Shown here: positions 11,226-23,718 of the stretch, piece by piece
Numbering within the stretch: the first letter of the stretch is position 1
Layout: every line of letters starts with the position of its first letter
DNA from: Calycina herbarum
Taxonomy: Eukaryota; Ascomycota; Leotiomycetes; Helotiales; Pezizellaceae
Direction of reading: 5' to 3'
Length of the DNA: 64,000 nt
Assembly (NCBI GenBank): GCA_001414485.1
Contig: LLEY01000012.1
Span: 434,001-498,000, forward strand
Position numbers and translations under genes: made by a program
The notes under the pieces: generated by a model
Told to the model about the DNA's origin: nothing
Database searches by the model: none
What the model saw: the letters and a program-made list of their open reading frames with translations, nothing else

Positions 11226-12709
11226 TTTCAAAGAATGATTTACTACGGCTGGTCAGTTACGGGCCATTGTTGTTGAACCTCACTCTGGACGACTTCACAA
11301 GGTGGGGTTTCTCGTCGGTGAGTTCCAGTGGAACAGACGGCTGAGCCTCGAGACCACGTCCAGAACTGAGGGAGGAAAAACTCGAGAAGAGGCCTACTTG
11401 AATGATGTCCAAAAAGGGAGCGAGAGTAAGCGAGCGTCCTCGACGGACGGGCGCAGAACTAGGAATTGTTGTATATCCAAAAAGAAAACGAGACGAGGAT
11501 TTTGAGAAAGACGAAGTCTGCTGGAGTCTGGCTGTCGAAGGTCGAAGGGTTGCGCCCCTACCTTAGCGTCGAACCCTTCTGAGGTGGCGGTGTAGACCTA
11601 GTCAAAAACATCCAACTTTATCTAGGTTCTTACTATCCCCGTACTTAACGACTTAGAAAGGAAATAATTCAGAATTAAAGGCCTGTAGTATTTAATTAAC
11701 ATATATAGTATATATCTTTAGCTAATAATACTTATATAATCTCTAGTAGCTAGTTTCTAGATTATATTAAGTAGTCTAATCTTTAATTACTAATTAAATA
11801 TAATTTGTATTATAATATATATAATAAATTATTTACTAATAAATCCAAGTAAAATATACTAAAAATGTATTTATCAATAGCTTATTAAGAGTTTAGTTTT
11901 CCTAGGTGGCGTTTCTGTTATCACTTACACTATATTCTCTTACAAAGTGAGGTTTAATATTACTGATATACGACTAGACCGAGCGCTAATCTCAACGAGT
12001 AAGAAAAAAGAACCCCCGTTTTAGAAGAGCATCGTGGCCATCTAAATACCAAAGAACTAACACAACCACTGGTCTAGAATACTTAGAAATTTGACAGCAT
12101 CTTAGAATGCTCCTTCAGAACTCATTGAAACATTTTGTGTATCCTTTCAATTTATTCCGAACTCGTAAAGTGTAGACTTTCTTGACATGGTGGGGTGGTC
12201 TGTGTGCGGGCAGGCATGTAAGAAGCTGGGGCTTTCTTTCCCCAGACAGAAACTTGCTGAGTCGTCAACCCAACTATTCGCATTCGCGAGCTTCACCAGC
12301 TGCACTTCTCTCCATTCTGCATTCTGCATCCTGCATCCATGTTTCCCTTCTAAATCGGTCGCTGAGCTGTATATTCAACTTGGAAGTTGTCCCTTCTTTG
12401 TGCCCAAGTTCATATTTCATTCTTCCCATACGTGTTTGAGCCACTGGCCTGTCTGCCTTTAAACCCAGGGTAAGGATCGTCGCCAGAAAGATCTACAGTT
12501 GCAAGAAACAACAGCTACAGCTCCCGCATCCAGAACACCCCAGGTACTGGTACTTCACCAAGCAACTGCTGCCACGAGCGCCTTTGAGAGATATTCCTAT
12601 CGTGGATCAAAGCTATCCCGCGCCTTTCCACAGCCAGGCCGCGAGCCTCATTCGGCATCCACGTTTACCGGCAAACCCGAGAAATCGACCTTCATGGCTC
12701 CGTAGGACG
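11226..12709. other. Divergent promoter region with AT-rich island
   Basis: This region separates the pumilio gene (minus) from nem1 (plus). An island from about 11590 to 11960 is extremely AT-rich and TA-rich, resembling a RIP-decayed repeat remnant, but no identifiable element ends or coding remnants are seen. The remainder is ordinary promoter-like sequence. The frame from 12584 to 12709 upstream of the chosen nem1 ATG is open and may be 5' UTR. Confidence 0.45.
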
Positions 12710-14345
12710 ATGAACTCTTTGAATATCCTCTCGGCGCGAGTTTCGCCGCCGCAGACTCCATCACCCTCACGAAATGGCTCTTATGCCAATCTTCCCTCGT
12801 CGGTTGCAGTAACAGGGTCCCGAAGGAACTCGCGAGAGGCTCTGTTGGATGAGAAGGGAGAAAGGGAGGGGAGTGCCCACGATGCCGATTTTGACGACGA
12901 GAATACGAGAATACATGAAGATACCCCTCTGTTGAATAAGGAAGCTGGCGGATACCCTGGGACAACGCAGTATGGTTGGCATATGATTCCTAAGAGAATA
13001 TCGGCTGCTGTGATAGAGTCAATACGATGGGTTCTTTCTACATTCGCCGCGCCAGGTGTATACCTGATCGCATGTCTGTATGATGATAAGGGGAGCTTTG
13101 CGCCGTTCTCGCAGTTCAGGAAACTAGGCGCTGCATTTTCTGGAAATGGGAGAAGGGCGTCTACAAGTCAACTGGGCATATCATCCCAAGATATGCGTAT
13201 GGGAGATCCAAATAGCGGGAAAATCTCACATGGTCGACGAGCTTCTGTCAAAGGGGGCCGGAAAATATCATCAAACTCTTCTTCGTCAGGGCTCTCCTCG
13301 GAATCGGAATCGGAGCGAGAACGTTCCATCATTGAAGCTGGGATATCTTCGTCTGGTAGGCACACCCGCTCGAAATCGCTAGAAACTGCAGATGAGACCG
13401 CTCCGGCCAGGCGCTCGATCCGAATAAGACTACATAATGAGGATAGCTTGCGCCAGAGAAAACATCGCCGTACACAATCCACAAGCACCCAAAGCAACGG
13501 CTCTGGCGCATTATCGACGACCGACCCAGCTTCTATCAAATCACCAACTTCGCCCTCTTCGTCGCTTCTTATGACCAAATACCCCCGCGCCCCTGCGGCA
13601 CCTCGTCCGCTCATTCCACAGCGGCAGCCCTCATATGTACTCCCGGATGCACCGAGCGGAAAATTAATACAAAAGACCTTGATCCTTGATCTGGATGAAA
13701 CGTTAATCCACAGCATGGCCAAAGGTGGTCGCATGAGTACAGGTCATATGGTGGAGGTGAAACTCAATATGCCAGTCAGTGCTGGTGGGACTGCAACATT
13801 AGGGCCTCAACATCCCATCTTGTATTATGTGCACAAAAGACCACACTGTGATGACTTTTTGCGGAAGGTATGTTGACATATATCAAATCCGGTGCTGGAT
13901 ATCTACTAAGTGAGATTAGGTTTGTAAATGGTACAACCTGGTTATTTTCACAGCTTCTGTTCAAGAGTACGCGGATCCAGTGATAGACTGGCTGGAACAG
14001 GAGCGCAAATTCTTTTCTGGTAGATACTACCGCCAACATTGTACCTTTCGACATGGCGCTTTCATCAAGGATTTGAGCTCTGTAGAGCCTGATCTCAGCA
14101 AAGTCATGATTCTTGACAATAGCCCTTTGAGTTATATGTTCCATCGAGGTAGGTCAACCCCTTTCTTTGGGGATGTGATTTATGCTGACATTATCACAGA
14201 TAACGCGATTCCAATAGAAGGATGGATAAACGATCCAACGGATAATGATTTACTTCATTTGGTGCCTCTGTTAGAGGGATTGCAGTGGGTGACGGATGTG
14301 AGAGCCCTGCTTGGTCTGCGGGGTGGGGAAGATGGCAAGCAATAG
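12710..14345 (+). CDS. nem1: Nem1-like nuclear envelope phosphatase (HAD/FCP1-like)
   Basis: Nem1 with Spo7 forms an ER/nuclear-membrane phosphatase that activates the lipin Pah1 and so controls nuclear membrane growth and lipid storage. The three exons are 12710-13867, 13920-14148 and 14200-14345, with 52- and 51-nt introns in phases 0 and 1, giving 510 aa. The HAD catalytic signature DLDETL lies at residues 327-332 (nucleophile D327, acid D329). Further HAD motifs follow: VIFTAS after the first intron and the acidic motif LDNSP. An N-proximal segment around VLSTFAAPGVYLIACLYDD is the usual membrane-associated region, followed by a Ser/Arg-rich disordered linker. The ATG at 12710 (MNSLNILSARV) was preferred over the ATG at 12584 because it begins the conserved-looking N terminus. 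Confidence 0.9.
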
Positions 14346-15960
14346 TACAGTAAGACTAGGGCCGTAATTGATCCTTCATCTTTTTTTTGAGACTGCAGTA
14401 GCATGTCTCCTTGCGTTGTACAGTATCTTACTTGCATACCTGAGCTACCTTACCTTAGCTATGCTGCAGTGAGCGTCCCAGCCGAGGTCCATATGGCCCC
14501 TCTATAAGCATCCCGCGAGTATCTACTTCACAATTGATCTTTGTCAGTTGATAGAAAGGAAATTGATAGAATAACTCCTCTAGAATTAGCTCGACCTACC
14601 TAGGTACTAGGTACACATCTGTTGTCTTCGTATATTCTCACCTCTCCCCCCCCCTTCATATAGGATTAACTTTAGCGAGGCTAGTCTGATCTGAACCTTC
14701 ACGTCGTTAGCTAGTTCCCTGTTGATCGGACTTTCACAGAAGCACAAAACTCGAAAATAATCCAAAGAGGGAAAAGATCAATTGAGTGGCAAAGGGAAAC
14801 ACGTTGTGGAATTAATGATTCCTTATGACAGGAGGGCGAAACAAACGAACTGGGTTGGCCAGGTCACAAGGGCATTTTCCTTCTCTTCCCTCCAAAACAA
14901 GACGTCATTTTGCTGGGATTTCGCTCGCCTCTCCAGCGAGCTCGGTGGTCAGCGAAGACGGGATTGAGCTCCGGGGAAATGTTCAAAGAGATTACAGTCC
15001 GTAAAGCTCTCGATTGATTGTACAGAAGAGAGGATGTATCTTTGACTTATGACTCTGAATCGTTTTTGTAACAGATTTGGATTGAAACAATGGTGTTGAG
15101 AGCTATCTAGACATAGCTCTCACCCCGCGTGTCCGTAAATTAATCCTGGCGGTGCCCAAGCATCAAGGATTCAGGGGCACGCAATTACCAACCGAGCAGC
15201 GACGGGAATTGGTGAAAACAGGCGGGAGAAGCTCAATCGGAAGAAACACCACGTTTTGCTCCAGAAAATTTCTACCTCTATTCACCTTTCTGGAGAGTAG
15301 ATTTACCTTTCTAACTCGATCTTCAGCTTACAAACCGACGTCTACAGCTGAAATTGATACCAGTTACTGGAAGAAGTGGTGTAATTTCCAAGACCTACTC
15401 GGTCCCGCACCGATCTTACAGTAGCGCGAAAAGCTCCGGCCAAGCTGTGCTTCGCTCTTTGCCCACCATCAACCCACCCACCGTATCGCATCGCACCTAC
15501 TTGTACCTGCACTCGTCTCCATCTCCCTCTCTCTCTCCCTCTCCCCTCGCAATTAGCCCATCGCGCTTGCCAGAAAGAACGTCCTCGAGAAATCATCTTC
15601 ATCCACTGTCCTGCGCGCAGTTCACGTCGTTGCATTTCTTCTCCAGGTTCGCTTCCACCTTCCAAACTGGCTGGTTATCAAACAACAGCTTAGGTTGCTC
15701 CCCACAGCATGCTAACATAACAGTGTTGCTCTCGCAGTATCCACTTGCGAAGTCCTCATTTCCTTGATATCGCATTAGCATCTTCCACTGCCTACCTTGC
15801 AGTTACATCGTCCTTTGACAACTCTCCAGCATTCAACTTCCTTCTAGACTTTGTCGCCGCGACTCCGAGACCTCCGACGTTCTAGCCTCTATCGTCTTTT
15901 GGAACCCGTCACGTCAATACCATAATACCACACATCGATCAACTTCGCTCCACAGACACC
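14346..15960. other. Intergenic: nem1 terminator side and promoter/leader of the CBM48 gene
   Basis: No coding sequence is recognised. Pyrimidine-rich tracts (for example CT-repeats near 15520-15545) precede the downstream ATG at 15961, as in strongly expressed fungal genes. A C-homopolymer lies near 14645. Confidence 0.5.
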
Positions 15961-18935
15961 ATGGGAAGCTTCGTGTTTAAATGGTATGTCGGCGCATTCT
16001 CTTCGCGGTCATCTCCTTCGTCAATTCCAATTCGGATGCGACAATGCCAGAAGTTTGGTTGTTGTTTTGCGATCGCGGTGCGCTTGGAGCTGTGCGGACT
16101 TTCTGGTTCTGCATAGTTCCCTCAATTCCTCTCGTATATCCAACACAATTTCCAGGGCTTTTTACTGACAGATCTACTTCTAGGGACCATCCCGCATCCG
16201 AGGTATATGTTACGGGAACATTCGACGACTGGTCGAAGAGCGAGAAGCTGGTCAAGACTGGTGACGTCTTCGAGAAGGATGTGACTCTCAAGAGCGCAGA
16301 TGAGAAGATCTACTACAAGGTGCGTCGAGATTGAGTTGGATTTCTGAGTGTTTGGAGGTTGAGTGTTTGCATTGGGCGAAAATGCCAATTGTCGAGGATG
16401 TCAAGGACACAAATTTCGGCGACTTCAATCCGCGAGAAGCGCCGTCAAGTGGTGTCGTTTGCTCAGGACGAAGATCTCGAAATATGTCTCGGGCACCGCG
16501 TCAGTTTAATATTCCCCGGAATCGACGTACCTTATCAGAGTACCTGGCATGGGCTAGTGCGGTGAATTGTCATTGAGGTTACTTTCCAGGGTATGACGCG
16601 TTCTAGCTTCTTGCGATCTCATTTCCTTGAAGCGGTGAAGAATCCAGACTTGGAAATCCATCGATTGCTGGGGTCAGGCGCCAGCCTATGGCCCCATTCA
16701 GTGATGCTTTTCCCAGTTTGCGTGCTTGGACCATCAGCTGTCGCCTATTCCCAACCCCGCCATATAAGCCCTGTTGAACCCTTCAAATAAAAGAAACTTC
16801 CTCCACGAACCTCGTCCGAAGTTGCTTTTTACTCCATTTTTAAGCTTTCACCCGCATTTGCTAACTCGCCTTACTTTTTCCAGTTCGTTGTAGACGGAAA
16901 TTGGGTCACCGATCACACCGCACCTCAAGAGAACGACGCCTCGGGAAATCTAAACAACGTACTCACAACCGACCGAATTATCAAGCACAAGCCCGAGACT
17001 GCTGGAATCATGTCAGGAGTTGCCCCCACCTCTACCACGGCCGGATTGGCCAAAGATGTTCCTCTCGAAAACGAAAAGGCGCCTCTCGAGCACACTGGAT
17101 CATCAGATCTACCCGGCGCATTCCCCGAGACCCCAGCGGCTGTGGAAAAGGAAGAAGAGAAATTCTCTGTCGACCCTCTACCAGCTGCGGATGGTGCTGT
17201 CAACCCAATAAAACTTGCTCCAGGGGAGAAGATTCCAGATACCGCCTCATTCAACAAAAACACTATTGATTCTGGTGTCCATGACGATCCAGAACTTGTG
17301 GCAGCAGACAAGGCGAGGAGTGAAGAGCCTACTTTGGGCGTATCACCACTACCAGCATTCGAGGGTGCCGTCAACCCTATAAAGGTTGCACCTGGAGAGA
17401 AGATTCCCGAACCAAGTACCGTTACCGCCAACACTTTGACATCGGGTGTTCACGACGACCCCGAATTAGTTGCTGCAGATAAAGCAAAGGGTGAGTCTGA
17501 GCAGACATTCAGCGTGTCCCCACTTCCCGCTTTCGCTGGAGCCGTTAATCCGGTTAAAGTTGCTCCAGGGGAAAAGCTCCCAGAAGTCAGCGCTTTGACT
17601 GGAAATACGACTACATCCGCAGTGCACACCGACAAGGAATCTTATGAGAAGGGTGATGCACTTCCTCCGGTGCTTCCTCCGGTTGTCACCCCTCAAAGTG
17701 AGCGGGATACCAAAGGCACCGGAATTCTCGATCTCCCACCAATCTCCCAGAATTTGATTCCCGAGTCAAGCTTACCTATTGGAACCTCAGGTGTCGGAAC
17801 ATTCGATGCTGCCCCAACGATACAGTCTGCCGGGCCTGAAACCACAACTTCCAAACTCGCCGCAGACGTACCACTCGAGTCGACCAAAGTCCCCGAAGTA
17901 GTCAAGGAAAGCCAGGAAAAGGCAGGATTCCCAGCAGAGGCGAGTGCTGTCCCAGAAGAAGTGAAGGAAAAGAGTGCTGTTGAGAAGGAGCTTTTGAGCG
18001 AGGTTCCAGCTGCTCCATCTACAGCCGAGGGAACAAGTGGAAAGGGCACGGAAAAGACTGAGAAGGGAGTTTCAGGCGAGGCCACTGCCGCCATTGGTGG
18101 TGCTGCTCTTGCTGCTGGTGGTGCTGCCATTGGTGGGGCTGCTATCGCAGCAGGAAAGCTTCCAGAGTCTGTTACAAGCCAGTTGCCAGAATCTGTACAG
18201 AAGTCAATCGACCAAACGAACGCTGCCTCCAACGAAAAGTCCACCAAGGATTTACCAGTCGCCAAGGACACACCAGAAATTGTCAAGGAATCAATCGCTG
18301 AATCTGGCAAGGCCCCTGAAGCTGCTAGCAACGAAGAGGCAGTTTTAGAAAAGAAGGCTGTTGAGGAGGAGTTATTGGCAAAGACCAACGGCAAATCTAC
18401 AACTAGCGAAGAACCGGCCAAGGATACACCAGCAATTGTCAAGGAATCGATTGCCGAGTCTGGCAAGGCTCCTGAAGCTGCCAGCAACGAGGAAGCTGTT
18501 TTGGAGAAGAAGGCTGTCGAAAAGGAATTGTTGAAAGAGGTTAAGCCTGAGACTTCAACTGGTGAACCAGCACCAAAGCCAAAGATCACATCCACCGACA
18601 GCCTTGAGGCTCCAGCAACACCATCCAAACCAATTGAATCTCGTGATGTGTCGCCTCGAACCGTTCCTGGCTCTCACACCCAGACTCAGCCAATCGTCAC
18701 TACGGGTGTATCTTCTGCTAAGGCCGATGAGACTTCATCCGCTGCGCCAGCTACAACTGACAAGAGCACTCCTGCAACTCCTGCAAAGACCGAGACTCCT
18801 TCCACTCCTGCTACCGCAAGCAGTAGCAAGGCTACCGAATCCCCAGCTAGCACTGCCGCCGCTGACAAGAAGAAGAAGCGTACCAGCATCTTTGGAAGAA
18901 TCAAGGCCAAGTTCTCTGATAAGCACAAGGATTAA
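15961..18935 (+). CDS. CBM48 (AMPK-type glycogen-binding) domain protein, Crp1/Mdg1-like, with long repetitive tail
   Basis: The three exons are 15961-15983, 16184-16319 and 16884-18935, with introns of 200 and 564 nt, encoding about 736 aa. The first about 85 residues form an E-set/CBM48 domain (FKWDHPASEVYVTGTFDDW, then FVVDGNWVTD after the second intron), as in yeast Crp1 and Mdg1 and the AMPK beta subunit. The rest is low-complexity and acidic, with three tandem units of 57-58 residues (core SPLPAFEGAVNPIKVAPGEK and HDDPELVAADKA). Later come repeats of the type KESIAESGKAPEAASNEEA and an Ala/Gly stretch. The C terminus is basic (KKKKRTSIFGRIKAKFSDKH). The start exon is tiny (MGSFVFK plus a split Trp codon). 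The biological role is inferred only from the domain; yeast Crp1 was described as a cruciform-DNA binder. Confidence 0.85.
17160..17650 (+). repeat. Three tandem 57-58 codon repeats within the CBM48 gene
   Basis: The units start near 17172, 17343 and 17517 (spacings of 171 and 174 nt). Each reads PLPA..GAVNP(I/V)K(L/V)APGEK, then a Ser/Thr-rich spacer and, in the first two, GVHDDPELVAADKA. They diverge at the DNA level, so the duplication is not recent. Confidence 0.75.
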
Positions 18936-20560
18936 GAAGGAAAAATAATTTAATAATGGAAGCAAATGGGTGATTGGGGAAGGGAAGAGCGAATGGGATG
19001 GATGGGAGGCAGTTAATGTTTGGGTAATCGGACTTGGGAGTTGGGGTCTGAGTGTATGATATTGATGGTGCTTGCTTTTTTCGTTTTCTTTTTTCCATAT
19101 CCGAACGAACGAGCGCTTGATGTGGAGGCCGAATGGAGAAGGAAAGGATAGGAAAGGAACATATTGCGGGAGTACACCACCACCTTTGATATCCTGATTG
19201 ATTCTTACATTGTTTTCTGATTCTGCTTTTTTGAGGGAGAGGTTTTTTGACTTTTTGACTTTTTGCCTTTTTCCTCATTATCCGTGTTCCATTTCTTTTG
19301 CCGGTCTCGTTCTCTCCAATACCATGCATTTCTCATTTTTCAGTCTTTGCTTCGTTGTTACGCGGCATGAATCATCATTTGTCTTTTGCGAGAAGGGGGC
19401 GGAAGGGAAGAGCGGAAAGAAAGAGAGGAGGGGAGGGAGAGGGGAAGAGCATGTTTGGAAAATGTAGATAGGGATGCGTGGGTGGGGTAGCCGCTGAAGT
19501 TAATTTCATCTGTTTAATGTCTTTTTTTTATAGATATGAGGTGATGCCATGTCCAATTGTCGTGACGAGATGATGTTTTGAAGTGAGAGGTGATGTTTGT
19601 TTTTTTTTTTTGTTGCCATGTTTACTTGGAGCACCAGGTGCTGATTTACCGCCGCTTTTATTGATTACCCGGGGGGAAATTGTCTTTGGTAGGTATTTGG
19701 TGGCTTACTCGTCAAAGTTTTGCCCCCCCCCCCCTGCCTGCCTAATATTTGGTAGTTTACTTGTTGATAATTTGTTTCTTTCTCTCTCGACCTTAATACT
19801 TTAATTGCGAGGTATTTGATGGCTTGCTTACTCGTGACTTTTGCGTTTCGGCCCCCACAAATTGTTAGTTGGCTTACTTGGTATTCGATAGCTTACTTGG
19901 GTTGCATCAAAAGTGAAAGTAGTTTGTCGGCTTACTCGGCAAGTGATGGCTTACTCGTGATTACTTTTAGCCCCCAAATGTTGCTTGGCTTACTTGTGGC
20001 TTACTCGCAGCGTACTCAAAAAGAGAAGACTTAGACAAGAAGAGGGTAGGAATATCAATTATCCCGACCTCCTGGAATATTCAGGCCGATTATCAGAGCA
20101 GGTTTGGAGCATCGAAGAGAAGATTTGTTTGTTTGTGTAGTATACTTTGATTGCAATTGTTTCTACCTTCTTATACGAATTATTTTTGGTTTATTGTAAA
20201 TATTATTCTTTCAGACATGATTGTTTCAGATGTTTGTTGAACGCTAGCATTCTTTGTAGGGACGGGAAATGACGCTATTTGTAGGTTCAAAAAAGTTGTT
20301 TTAATTCTCTGGTGTAGGGGTTAAGTAGTTTACAATTATTGTTGATAATCCTTGTACTTTCTTAGTCTACTTTAGCTCTTAATTTCTCCATTTATTTAAC
20401 AAGAGCTCGTCTCCTATAGTCAAATCACCGAAAGCTGTTCAGGTGAGACGACCATTCAGTGTCTGGTTGAGTTGATTTGAGTTCTACAGAGATGCATTGG
20501 TTGAAATGGAATCGCTAAGGGATAGTTGAGGGCTTGTTTTCTAGACCCATACAAAATTAG
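18936..20560. other. Intergenic region with degenerate short repeats
   Basis: No gene is seen. The first part is the 3' UTR of the CBM48 gene, with T-rich tracts. Homopolymers occur at 19598-19609 (T) and 19725-19735 (C). A cluster of GGCTTACT-type words lies at 19690-20015. From 20100 to 20560 the sequence is AT-biased with no features. Confidence 0.45.
19690..20015 (+). repeat. Cluster of degenerate GGCTTACT(C/T)G repeats
   Basis: At least seven near-copies of GGCTTACTCG or GGCTTACTTG are visible (near 19701, 19874, 19932, 19949, 19987 and 19999), with variants such as TAGCTTACTTGG and GGCTTGCTTACTCG. They are all in the same orientation and irregularly spaced (12-60 bp). They lie outside any coding sequence. 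Confidence 0.6.
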
Positions 20561-22416
20561 TCCGGGGAGCTGGCCAGTGCCGTGTGCTCCCAGTTAGTCT
20601 TACTTCTGAGTTGTCAAGTCAGAGCTTTTAAAGTCTTCGTTAAATACGTACGCCTATCGTTCCACAGAGCCATCCAGGTGGCTGGTCACCTTGCCGAGTG
20701 GGCCCGATTTTTTAGCTTCTCTGGTAAATGCTTTGCTAGAATTGCTCATTTAACGGTCACAAATCCAGTCTGGAGCCCTCTACACCAATCGTTATTAAAG
20801 GAAGACACAATCCTGGACAGACCCGTACACAATGTGCCTTGGCGTATAGCTTTCAGCTACGATTCAAGGTATGTTGCTGTGGCTTATCGCGGTGCGCCAC
20901 TATGCGTCTGGTCTATAGATCCCCAGAGTTTATAGGGCGCTGCATGCGTAACCAAGAATTTGCGGGTAATTCTTGGAGTGTCGTCGATCAAGTCATCTGG
21001 CACCCAAAGTTTGTGGAGGTCCTTGGCTTGTACATGGGAGGTCATGTCTTCCGATGGAATCCTCAGACCGATGCGCAGCAGGAACCGAAATCCGAAGCTG
21101 GTGTTCTCGCTTGTAGTCCAGACGGGAGATTCTTTGCAATAGGGGACACAAGTGGCACCATTAAACTCTACAATTTCGACCACTTCGCCCTAGTCTACCA
21201 TTTATCTTGCGAAAGCATGATAAATGACATTCGTTTCAGCCCGGATAGCAAACGCAGCTACGATCTACGTGGCCAATTTTGTAATATTTGGGACCCAAAT
21301 GCTTTGATTCGCGCTGATGATGCCTATGAACAAGATACCGACATTGGAAGCGAAGCTGCAAGCATTCCGACAGCTGCTGTATCGGAAGCACATGCGGACG
21401 TGCGGGACCAAATAACGGCACTCGCTATACAGTTTCAGGGGCGCTATCAAGCAGTCGGCAACGAGGTTGGCATCGTGAGCGTCGTGGACTCATCTGATAA
21501 TGACCATGTGGCGATTCAGCTCTGGAGATCCCCGGTTATGCTATCTATTGGGAATCTGGATTGGTCTGGTGACGGCAACTATATTGCTTGTTCTGAGTTG
21601 ACTGGGAAGGTCTTTGTGAAACAGGTTCGACAGGACAATGGTCATTGCTGGACTGTCACACCTGTTTTTGATGTTAAACTCGAAGGAATCCAGCAGGTTA
21701 TTATGAACAGTGATGGGACTATTTTACTCGTCAAAAACGGACCGTCAGTCATGATTTGGAATTTGAATCACCCATCAAAGTCAGAATCAAATAGCTCGAT
21801 TACATCGCCCAACACCAAATGGCTCAAACATCCGACAAATTCGGATTTGTTACTGGCAGTTGGCCCCTCTATTGTTGAGCTATATACGTGGCGTGACCTA
21901 TTAGAAGTTGGAACCTTTGCCATTACGAGTAGGCTTGGTGCCAAAGAATTGGGGGGCTTGACCTTTGACTTCGAACAAACCACCAAGGTTAGAAAAGTTT
22001 ACACAAACCCCGCAGGAACTCACTTCCTTGTTGAGACTGTTTTCACAACAAATGAAGGAAACAGTAGTCTCATTGAGCTTTTCGAAGTCCCGGCACCTAC
22101 GCCAGCGAAAAATGCGGCGTCTCAAGACCTGATATCGATACCAATTCCCCCAGAAATCCAACAGCAAATTGAAATTCCTCTTGGAATTCTGCCGACAAAA
22201 CGCCTCTTGTTTCTTGACAAGGACTATTGGACTTGCTCTTGGCGCATAGGCTCCCAGGTAGCCACTGAGAGAGTGCAAAGATATTATTTCCTTCCCAAGG
22301 ATTGGCTAAATGAGGATTATTTGGAGCTTTGTGCGCTACATTCTAGCGGGAGACTTTTAATTCCTAATAATGGAGAATTAGCAGTCATTAAGAGTACGGG
22401 AATGAGTTTGCGGTAA
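20561..22416 (+). pseudogene. WD40 C-terminal remnant of an NLR-like (NACHT-WD40 type) gene, frameshifted
   Basis: The frame open from 20561 ends with a WD40-like blade (AFSYDSRYVAVAYRGAPLCVW) and stops at 20933-20935. The next frame, open from the same point to 22416, continues with WD40-type repeats (VLACSPDGRFFAIGDTSGTIKLYNFD and IRFSPDS...CNIWDPN) and ends GMSLR. The break lies at the C-run 20921-20924 and fits a one-base deletion. No NTPase (P-loop) domain is found upstream, so only the C-terminal propeller of a typical fungal STAND/NLR protein remains. The NLR assignment is inferred from the degenerate WD40 style. The gene lies 1.3 kb from the transposon nest. Confidence 0.6.
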
Positions 22417-23710
22417 ATTTGTTTCGTTCTTATAGTATATTGAAGGAGTTAAAGGTATTGATAAGGGAACTCTTCCTTATTTGATGTTTGAACATGCATT
22501 ACAATATCAGGAAATTGATAGATAGTGTCTAAGAGTATTTGAACTGGACGGCTCCGGTAATTTTTTTGGTTTGTTTTATATATAGAACTAGTTTTATTAA
22601 ACCGATGCTGGCGTACGCTATCTAAATTTTTAATAGATATTCTCTTTCTTGATACATTCTTTCCAATTCAGATAACAAAATTCCTGTATCGAGTAGCCCC
22701 TTCATTCCATAGCCTTTGCTGTCTCCGTATGATGTCAACCCAGTTATATATCAAATCTCACTTAGATGTGACTAGCCAGGAGGAGTACAGCAGCTGTATA
22801 GCTTCAGAAGCATTTTATTTGACAGTCCCAGCGTTACAACAGCCAAACAACACCCCAATACTCTATAGCGTTCTGACCATCAAAGCTACCTGTCCTCCAG
22901 AGCCTAGTAGCTAAACATAACCATGATAAATTCAAAAAACTAAAACATCATCCTTACTTTCCATAGAGACTTGTATAATTGGAGAACGGGGACTTAGCTT
23001 TATTATCCGCGGTCTATAAGTTTAGAAAAGTATAACAATCAATCTATCAATCCTCAGTTCCTGTTATTACATATAAGCAATAAATTCCATTATTATTGTC
23101 TAGATATTTGTTTTAACAAAGCTTGTATGAAATAGTTCAGCTACTTTCAAAACTGTTATTCAAGAAAGGGTAAAGATGCGTTTCCTCTAGACATAGAAAC
23201 GCCGATTATCCGAGAACATTCTAAGAAAAGTAGATACGAAGAGTACTTCAATTTCTTACTTCCTTCAATATAAGACAAGAATCTAGCCTGCTATCTATCA
23301 CAAACCATCTCTCAAGAATCTATTCTCAACCTCAAACTCGTCACGCGATTCCACTTCCCACCCCCACACAAGCACAATCAATAAATTGGCCAACTCCAAA
23401 AGGTTATCTCAGTTCCTCAGCCTCTACTGCCAAGGACCGCTTTGATGATTTTAGAAAGCGAGGTAAAAAAGTCTAGATTAAGCTTAGCACAGTTTACGAT
23501 AGATTAGTAAGGAATACAGTCCTTTGGGTAGAGTCTAAGAGTCTTTAGTAATAGCTTTAGTGATAAAGGTCTATTTAGTTTCGATATGTCAAGGTAGAAT
23601 ATCAATATTTTAACAACCATCCCCTTAGGCTAAAATCCGTCCCACCAAACCACGCAAAAATACCCTTTTCACTTATATATCTACCTCTATCGATACCTTA
23701 AAGCTACAAA
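22417..23710. other. Intergenic AT-rich region left of the transposon nest
   Basis: No coding fragment, RNA gene or element end is recognised. Base composition becomes progressively AT-rich and TA-rich towards 23.7 kb. The sequence ends at the left target-site duplication of the hAT element. Confidence 0.5.
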
Positions 23711-23718
23711 GACGAGTG
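23711..23718. repeat. Left target-site duplication of the hAT element
   Basis: GACGAGTG is identical to 39379-39386 on the other side. Confidence 0.85.

Noticed and set aside
17693..18628. 311-codon open frame on the minus strand inside the CBM48 gene
   Set aside because: It mirrors the repetitive Ala/Ser/Pro/Lys-rich sense frame and has no domain character; the sense gene with well-phased exons explains the region.
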